Shown: piece after piece, positions 20,149-26,872 of the stretch
How the letters are laid out: each line of letters begins with the position of its first letter
Position numbering within the stretch: the first letter of the stretch is position 1
Assembly: GCA_015478945.1 (NCBI GenBank)
Contig: JABUQX010095426.1
Coordinates: forward strand, 57,501-84,372
DNA: 26,872 bases
Direction: 5' to 3'
Origin: Trachelipus rathkii
Taxonomy: Eukaryota > Arthropoda > Malacostraca > Isopoda > Trachelipodidae
The notes under the pieces: generated by a model
Seen by the model: the letters and a program-made list of their open reading frames with translations, nothing else
What the model was told of the DNA's origin: nothing
Databases searched by the model: none
Made by a program: the position numbers and the translations under genes

Positions 20149-23039
20149 GATTATGAATATTAACTTATCATACTAATTAAAAGATGATATAATGAAAATT
20201 AGCATCATCAAATTTGAGGGGGATTATGATTAATATGATTACTTATTCAACGTAGTCTGCTTTTTTGACAATAGTGCATACGGACTAAATCTGTACCAGA
20301 TATGGATATGATTGATCATTAAATGATAAATGAGTGTATAATTTCTATGCAGCATAAAAGGTCGTTATAGAAATATGATAATAACACACAATTAAAACTA
20401 ACAAATAATAAGTGGCACTGAAATTCTCAAATCTTATAAATGAACCTTGATTAACAGGAGGTCGGGAGCTTGATACCTATTCCTCTCGTAGGAGGAGATA
20501 TCCAAGACTGGTCAGGAGTTAGCTTTGCGGTGTCCCAGGCGGGCACTTGCCACCAAGCTTCATAGCTCTTGTTTGGCGTCTTTTTCCTTGTGGAAGGAAA
20601 AGAGGCGCGAAATACTCAGTTTTAAATAATGATACGGTAATAAACAAGTTGAGAGGCTTATATTTCACCAAGAGATTTGAAGGAACTTAACATAGTTGCT
20701 ACTCACTTTATTACTTCCGATGGCTTCACAATTGAATCATAAATGCATGCTTTTTGATCTTTCAGACATTTATTTCTCTTAATCAGTTTCCGCCTTATAA
20801 TTGGTGATCTCGGTTGGAAAAAGGATTGTCGGACTCAGTAAATTTCAATAATAGATCATTTCTCTAGGTTTATTCACCGAGACTATCCTTTTAAATATCA
20901 CACCTCTCCAATTCATGATATTTAATAATTTAACATAAGGATGGTATACATATGCAGTGAGAAAAGATTAGAGAAGCACTACTTTGGAGATAAAGAGAAA
21001 AAGAAAAGACACATTCATAAAAACTATATTAATAGCTCGTATAGCGAACTGTATTTAAATTTAAACATAGGTTAACACTTATACCGTCAGGGATTATTGG
21101 GTTTACTCACGATATTTTTTTTCACATCTTTTTCTTACCCTTCTCGTTCGTTCCCTACCAGTTTCTGCTTGTCAATATTTCCGTCTTCATTCATTAATAG
21201 ATTTGAAAATAAATGTTTCTCTACACAGATTTATGAATTTCATATTTGCAATGGAACCTATCCGGTAAGGGGGTTTCTTATTAACCTTTCTGATATCTTC
21301 AATCACTCAAAAACAAGCTAATTGAAGATTTAAGCACATCCAACATCATTTTCAATTCACACACTTCTATGTGCGGGTGTAAAATTCTTCCTTACAGAAT
21401 ACGGTAGAGATCGCAAATGATATTGGCTCCAATTTCAGCGTAAACATCACTTATATTGGTGGTTTGGATATCAAATTTCTGTTTTTGGGTATAGTTTTCA
21501 TTCCGACAGTTTCTTTCCATAGTAAACCAACGGTATCGTACGTGAGGGTGCACGGAGAGAGTTGTTGTTGTTATTTTCCGCTAGTGGCGCGGAGTTCTAC
21601 TATGGTGGATAGACAGAAGATTTTTGGTTGGGGTTGTGAAGGCAAACGAGTTTGTTCCTATCGTAAACACGAGAGAGTCTTTTGCCTGTGTAATGGTCAA
21701 ATCACTGTCTTTTTTTTCTTCGTCGATGCCTTACAACTCTTAATATTTTCTGATCATTTAATATTAAAAGAAAGATTTAGACTATAACTAAAGATATTTT
21801 GAAAAAGAAAGAAAGAAAGTCTTATCTATCATGCGACATAATTTGATTATGACTTTCCGTCTAATCTTTAAAGAGGAACGCTTATTTCGCTATACAACTT
21901 CTAGAATTTTGTCATTTGTTCCTACGCTATAGGCGCGCGCAGCTTAGCTTTTATATGAACATTTATATAGTTGTAGCTCCGATGGTCCCGTTAGAGGGTG
22001 TATACGGTAGCTTGTACACAAATAGGTTTAAATAACCTGTTGTTATCTACAGCTATTGATCATAGGTCTAATAGTAAGTAAGTAGAGAGTCCTTGTGCTA
22101 TAACTATGAAATATTTTTTAATATGAATATAGTAATGATTCAAATGCAATATGAATCTATTAAAAACTATATTGTTCTCTCATAGAATACGTGCCGTGAT
22201 AATCGAGATGATCTTGATGTGATAGGTTAGGTGAAAAACAGTCCTATACTATTACTTAACCAACTTACAACCATCCCACTCGTTAATTCTTTAAACTTGT
22301 ATCTATCTGGGGTTTCACTAGACCGCTACTGAAGAATGTAACTTCTACAGCCACTGAATTCGATTAAAATTAGAGCAAAATGCCTACATATGGACGTATG
22401 TACACTTTTTTATTCTTTCTTCATTAATATATTCTCGGTCTACCCGCGACCCAAAGAAAAATTTTTAATTTTCAAATAGGAACACGAATGTGAATTCCGA
22501 ATATTTAAAATCACTCACATAAGGTTCTATTGTCTCGCGATGGAGTTAATTTATTATTTTTGCCATTTGTACACTCTTTGAAATTTTGAGAAATCTTCTA
22601 CATGAATGGGTTTGTGTGATTATTTGAGTGTAAAAGTTGACTCAAATTATACTCAATAATAATTTCAAGTCTTCTTTAAAAATATAAAAAAGATTATTCG
22701 ATTTGGATTTTGAAAGCAAATGGTAACCGATATGAAATTAGGAATAATCGCACCATATAGTTAGAATTAAAGAGAGACTTTTTAATTTCTAAGTAGGAAT
22801 AAAGGGATTATGCCGTGTATAGTAATTTACCGGGTTGTTTGACTAACGTTAATATTTTGCACATCTCTAATTTTATTAACATTTAAAATTGTGCAAATAA
22901 ATAAGCAAATATAAGCTATAATTATATATCAAATGAATAGACATAGTTTGCAAATAAAAATAAGGTTTTGTTCATTACTCCCCTATTATTATTAGTTAAT
23001 GCATGAACTTTAAACTGTTTCCCATTTAATGTAGTAGAT
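20149..23039. other. 2.9 kb of unrecognised, mostly single-copy-looking DNA
   Basis: Composition is more balanced than in the rest of the window. A structured patch at 20455-20610 includes a stem-loop (arms 20575-20589 and 20594-20608, shared core TTTTCCTT/AAGGAAAA). Open frames at 21097-21321 (74 codons) and 21464-21787 (107 codons) are not recognised. The second has a hydrophobic start and several cysteines but no domain pattern. A GATAGGTTAGG word occurs near 22221-22231. This may be old transposon or host intergenic DNA. Confidence 0.4.
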
Positions 23040-23068
23040 AATATTATATTTAATATATATTATATATA

Positions 23069-23099
<31 letters not shown>

Positions 23100-23124
23100 A
23101 TATACTATATATATATACTATATA

Positions 23125-23185
<61 letters not shown>

Positions 23186-23195
23186 TTATATATAT
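23040..23195. repeat. AT microsatellite block
   Basis: Near-pure (AT)n, with the longest clean run around 23130-23178. Confidence 0.95.
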
Positions 23196-23395
23196 TGGGG
23201 AATTTGTATTGTATAAGTGTAGAAAACATTCCATTTGTTTATTGAATGTTTCATAAATTTCAAATATTGTAAAATTAAAATATTAAGTTACATTTTATAT
23301 TGGTGGCTAATTCTTCAGTTCAAGTTAATTTTGATTATCATTCTCATTTTGCCTACTTATAATAATTTTGCTGATAAAATTATTATTATTATTAG

Positions 23396-23406
23396 TTTTT
23401 TTTTTT

Positions 23407-23454
<48 letters not shown>
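23396..23454 (-). repeat. Long T run (A tail on the minus strand)
   Basis: 59 positions of T with a single G at 23407. On the minus strand it is a poly(A) run, and AATAAA (plus-strand TTTATT at 23471-23476) lies 16 nt upstream of it. That spacing matches a polyadenylation signal and tail, so this may be the 3' end of a retrocopied transcript whose body extends towards higher coordinates. Confidence 0.7.
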
Positions 23455-23519
23455 CAAATTATAATAAATTTTTATTGAAAAAGACACTAATGCCTTGTTT
23501 CTCTTTCTAACAGTCATGT

Positions 23520-23935
23520 TCCCTAGCTATTAGGCTGGCTACTCATTCCCGACTGCCAGCCAGTTAGGATAAAGATTTGGACAGGATTAGGAATTGGATT
23601 AACACTTAGGATATGAATATGGATCCTCTTAACAGTCATTGGATAATAAGGAAGGATTCATTTAGGATGGACACATCCCATTGCATAGGATTTTGGGGGA
23701 AAAAGGAAACGATTAATATTGCTTTTGGAGGATATTAAATAACTAGGATTAAAATATGGAGACAATAAAGGAGGAACAGTGGAACGCATTTGAGGAAGGA
23801 AAGGATTTAGCGTGGAATCTAGGAGCAGTGGAACGCATATATAGGATTAGGATCAGTGGATCAGGATTTAAGTGGATCAGTCAGTGGAAGGAAGGAATCG
23901 GATGGATTTGAGGTTCCCAGTATAAAACGAGTAAG
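23520..23935. repeat. Degenerate AGGAT-rich repeat region
   Basis: The word AGGAT or GGATT occurs many times at irregular spacing. A longer unit, CAGTGGAACGCAT, appears at about 23777-23789 and again at about 23827-23839, suggesting an old minisatellite with units of about 50 bp. A short inverted repeat, GGCTGGC (23533-23539) with GCCAGCC (23555-23561), marks the left edge. Confidence 0.55.
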
Positions 23936-24370
23936 CCTGAATTATTTTTGTGTCTAAAGATGGTTGAATATGTAAGAAAGTTAAAAAAGAATAATAGGTA
24001 TATTCTTTTCATTAGGTAGTTAGTTTTTTTTTTTTTTTTTTATTATTTATGGTACTTTAATTTCAGTATTATAAAATCAAGAGTTCAAAGTTATTTCTTA
24101 GTACTTAAACAATTTAAGATAGGTGTATTTTTATAATGCTGCAGGACAACTTGAAAAAGTAATCTAAAAGGTTTTTGTAATAAATACTTATGACCTTTAT
24201 TATTACTTATCATGAAAAAGAATTTAGAGAGAGGGAGGGTATTGGAAGTTTTGAAAGGGATACTTATTAGGCCTACAATAATTTTCCTATGATAATAGTA
24301 GTGATAGGAAGTTAGGTAAGAATGTGTGACTTTGATTCTAAGCACAGGTGATAAATAATAATTACAACAA
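23936..24370. other. AT-rich filler with an 18-base T run
   Basis: Contains (T)18 at 24024-24041. The minus-strand open frame at 24091-24345 (84 codons) is not recognised and lies in low-complexity sequence. Confidence 0.4.
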
Positions 24371-24553
24371 GGCCACTTCTTTACGAGCGTTTAAAGCGCT
24401 GCGCAAACTCTTAGTTGAATAGGTCAACGAATATTACATTGTTCTATCTATATTAGGGTTTGAAGCTCTCATATAGATGGGGAACAATGTACTACTCGTT
24501 AACCTATTCAGCTGGGTTTATCGCCGCTGTTTTACGCTCGTATAAATGGGACC
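24371..24553. mobile_element. Fold-back (MITE-like) element
   Basis: Two arms of about 83 bp (24371-24453 and 24471-24553) are imperfect reverse complements around a 17-base loop. Matched blocks include TACGAGCG, TTGAATAGGT with CTGAATAGGT, CAACGA with TAACGA, TACATTGTTC and ATCTATAT. Divergence between arms is moderate, so it is not a cloning or assembly artefact. No coding capacity; no clear target-site duplication. It would form a long hairpin if transcribed. Confidence 0.8.
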
Positions 24554-25025
24554 TAAAATTACCTTTTCAAAAAAATAATGGAAATATTTAAACTTTGCCT
24601 TATTAACTTTAAATAATTCATCTTCTAGAAATGTTATTAAAATAATTAAAATATATTAAAAAAATTCTTATAAACATACTTTGATCACACACAATATTCC
24701 AATAATTTTAACATATTTTGTTAAACTCATCAAAGGAAGTTCCTGATGACGACAATTGTCGGTCAGTAAATAAATGGGTAAAATAATTGGAATCATAATG
24801 CCAATGAAGAACCACTCATTTCACATTTAACTATGGTTCCTACTGAGCAGCTGCTTGCTCTCATAGTAAATTTTTTTTATTAATGAAATTTTTAATTAAT
24901 TTTGATTAATATTTAAATTTTAATAAATGTTTAACTAATTATTTTATTTCATATTATTTTATTACTTTAACTTTAAAATCAATCCCAAGTGTTTTTAAAA
25001 TTTTAGGGGGAGGAAGATGAAGAAT
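24554..25025. other. AT-rich filler
   Basis: No gene recognised. A near-palindrome of 24 bases centred on GACAATTGTC lies near 24742-24765. Confidence 0.4.
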
Positions 25026-25160
25026 TAATATATATAATATTAGAATATATATATATATATATTATTATGAATATATATATATATTATATAATATATATAT
25101 ATATATTATATATATACATTAATATAAATATATATATATTATATATATACTATATATATA

Positions 25161-25205
<45 letters not shown>

Positions 25206-25215
25206 TATATAAATT
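25026..25215. repeat. AT microsatellite block
   Basis: Near-pure (AT)n with TTA/AAT interruptions; the open frame across it encodes only I/Y repeats. Confidence 0.95.
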
Positions 25216-26289
25216 AAAAATGAACATTTTTATCTTAAGTAGGTTATTTCTTGTTGTTTTTATTTCTGCTTAATCTTACCTATCATAACTGTTTCAGTCG
25301 TTCAAATGTTCCTCCCTGATCGCCGAACTTGGTGTCAGTATGGAATCATTGAAATACTACTATCTGTCATAGAATTCTTCGTCATGGAATAAATCGTCTT
25401 GGGGGAAAGATAAGGCATTTTCCTGTTTGTTGAACCCTCGGATTTAAAACTAGGTTTGTATAATCTGGGGTAAACACTACTCCAGCCTGTATGTATGAAA
25501 AATTGGGTTAAGCTCTACCCCAGCTTCTTTATATCAATAGTGATTATTCTATGTTTTTGAGGACATAATTGGTGAAACTAGATGTTCTTCAATTGTTAAA
25601 ATCAAATGTGAAGTTCACCTGCGCAGTCTACAATAGCGATTTTCAACTAAATATATGCAATATCTTTGTAATAAAAGAGTGTATTATAATGTAATGTTTT
25701 TTTCATTTTTTTTATTTTTTTTGTTCCCCAACCTAATTTTATTATTGGACATTTGTCAAAACTTTCTTCAATTTATAGACGGTTTTGAAAATCACTAAAT
25801 TACAGAATATATTGTGAATCAAAATTATATTAAAACAGTTCTATGTATCTCCAACCCAAACTTAAGCTATTCCAATTTCTGACGCTCTAAGAAATTCATA
25901 ATTTTTTTTTTTTTTTTTCAATTAAATATGAAATTTTTAGAACATTGTATATATATTTCTAATGTTTTTCACATCGTTTCTGCGTTGCACGGGGGGGGGG
26001 GGGGGATAATGGTACGGGTACACAAAAACACAAAAATAAATTTAATTTGGGGAAAAAAAAAATTAACTATGCATGCACTGAAAATTTCATGTTGATCGGA
26101 AAAACGGAAAAAATGTTAGAGCAGTTAGTTTTCATAAAAGCATGTTTGCTAAACAATAACTTTAACAACCTAACAACATTTTTTCTTTTTCATCTGAACA
26201 ATATTGAATTTTTTTGGGCATGTTTAGTCAGGGATTTTGCACCTTTTTATTTAGATCATTTTATATATTATAATTATTATTATTATGTA
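25216..26289. other. Unrecognised sequence with homopolymer runs
   Basis: Holds a (T)17 run (25902-25918) and a (G)15 run (25991-26005). A small inverted repeat, CTGGGGTA near 25465 with TACCCCAG near 25516, lies in 25440-25530. No gene was recognised. Confidence 0.45.
25991..26005. repeat. G homopolymer, 15 bases
   Basis: An uninterrupted run of G, unusual in such AT-rich DNA. It could form a quadruplex, or be a length-uncertain sequencing site. Confidence 0.9.
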
Positions 26290-26872
26290 CCTCTTTTCTC
26301 CAGATTGGGGGTGAGGTGTGCAGAATACACTGGAAACAGAAAAGTAGTAGAAGAACATGTTGGAAGTCGAAAGGAATTACCGAAAACCTTACCGTCTCCT
26401 CCATACCTTTAAGTGAGAGAATTCGTCGCAGTCAAGAAATCTACCCTAGAGTTTCATGAGACTGCTATGAACCATTACTGGTATCTCAATGTGGGGTTCT
26501 TCCTCTGGGCAAGGCCCACAACCATCCTTTCTTCACACCGCATAACTCCCTATTGCCATCATTCCTCATTTTATCAATTCTTCTCATGCATAACACACCC
26601 CTAAGATTATCCATCTGAACACATTGCGTCTTAGATCTATATCTCTTTTTCTAGACCATAGTTTCACTACTACATTAAACCATTAACTAGGTAACAGCAT
26701 ACCTTCATGCAAAACCTAGCGCATGCAAGACTTAGTCCCTTTATATCCACCAAAGATTTAACTGTTCGGGTCACCTTTCCTAAAGCAAACTGGATCATCC
26801 GTTCCCTTTTCATCCAACATATATCCTAAATATATACTTATTCCAATTGCTAGAAACTAATCATTCTATGTT
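26290..26872 (-). mobile_element. LINE copy C, 3' part, runs off the window
   Basis: The minus strand reads, in order, LGYMLDEKGTDDPVCFRK (26829 down to 26776), LSLACARF (about 26735-26703), SETMV-like DNA (26666-26651) and an open 33-codon stretch from 26623 to 26525 starting CVQMDNLRGVL, then RRIDK, ending NRELCGVKKG. These are the C-terminal motifs of the same LINE family as copies A and B, but much better preserved. The downstream LRWFGHV and GRPRKRW motifs are not found, so an internal deletion is likely. The 3' tail (plus-strand ACAGAAAAGTAGTAGAAGAA at 26337-26356, then GTCGAAAGG) matches the 3' tail of copy B. The 121-codon plus-strand frame at 26047-26412 overlaps this tail in antisense. 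Confidence 0.8.
26525..26829 (-). pseudogene. LINE copy C ORF2 C-terminal region
   Basis: The 18-codon block at 26776-26829 and the 33-codon block at 26525-26623 are both open but lie in different frames, separated by a TAA after the first block and a TAG within the YGSETMVW-like segment. In the family this region follows the RT palm and thumb and continues into a C-terminal domain with LDE.GTD, CARVLHE, YGSETM and QMDNLRG..G.RR blocks. Preservation of consecutive residues indicates a younger insertion than copies A and B. Confidence 0.75.

Noticed and set aside
21464..21787. Plus-strand open frame of 107 codons
   Set aside because: No recognised domain, ordinary length for chance in this region, and no supporting gene context. 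Described only as part of the 20149-23039 block.
25067..25273. Open frame of 68 codons across an AT microsatellite
   Set aside because: It encodes only I/Y repeats from (AT)n and is a composition artefact.
26047..26412. Plus-strand open frame of 121 codons
   Set aside because: Its right third is antisense to the conserved 3' tail of LINE copy C and its left part is A/T-rich low complexity.

Overview
The window looks like intergenic DNA from a large, repeat-dense invertebrate genome. It is most likely an arthropod, and a decapod crustacean (shrimp or crab) fits best. The reasons are: very AT-rich sequence with roughly a dozen (AT)n or (AAT)n microsatellite blocks plus (CA)n tracts; no intact protein-coding gene and no bacterial-style gene packing; decayed eukaryotic transposons (three copies of one non-LTR retrotransposon family, one hAT transposase, one tRNA-derived SINE, two fold-back elements); and a short tract rich in GGTTAGG-like words resembling the arthropod telomere repeat TTAGG. 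The organism call is an inference from remembered family sequences, not from a search.

Layout. 1-1500: T-rich and AT-microsatellite DNA with no clear gene. 1505-2250: 3' part of a hAT DNA transposon on the minus strand, with a transposase C-terminus that still reads IPFATTYLCESGFSA. 2253-2640: AT microsatellite. 2651-3350: a GC- and CpG-rich island of unknown identity. 3385-3530: a tRNA-derived SINE with A and B boxes. 3538-3662: a fold-back element. 3881-4220: AT microsatellite. 4545-5065: CA-rich DNA with a 144-bp tandem duplication. 5589-5663: a 25-bp minisatellite. 5664-6720: AT-rich filler.

6725-9240 holds LINE copy A (5'-truncated, + strand). A 370-bp spacer with TTAGG-like words follows. 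LINE copy B (+ strand) then runs from about 9610 to 17030, apparently full length from 5' UTR and endonuclease through reverse transcriptase to the 3' tail. It is split by two AT-rich blocks (about 11700-12170 and 12460-14390).

17030-19200 is a pyrimidine-skewed, microsatellite-dense region (AT, then AAT). 19200-23040 is mostly unrecognised single-copy-looking DNA with one AT block. 23396-23454 is a long T run that, read on the minus strand, lies 16 nt downstream of AATAAA and resembles the tail of a retrocopy; the adjoining 23520-23935 is an AGGAT-rich degenerate repeat. 24371-24553 is a clear fold-back (MITE-like) element. 26290-26872 is LINE copy C on the minus strand, better preserved and running off the window.

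Nothing here works together as a pathway. The coherent story is layered transposon decay with microsatellite growth between and inside the dead elements. I found no convincing undescribed molecular system. The most useful leads are the microsatellite-split LINE, the fold-back elements, the TTAGG-like spacer, the possible retrocopy and the unexplained CpG-rich island.
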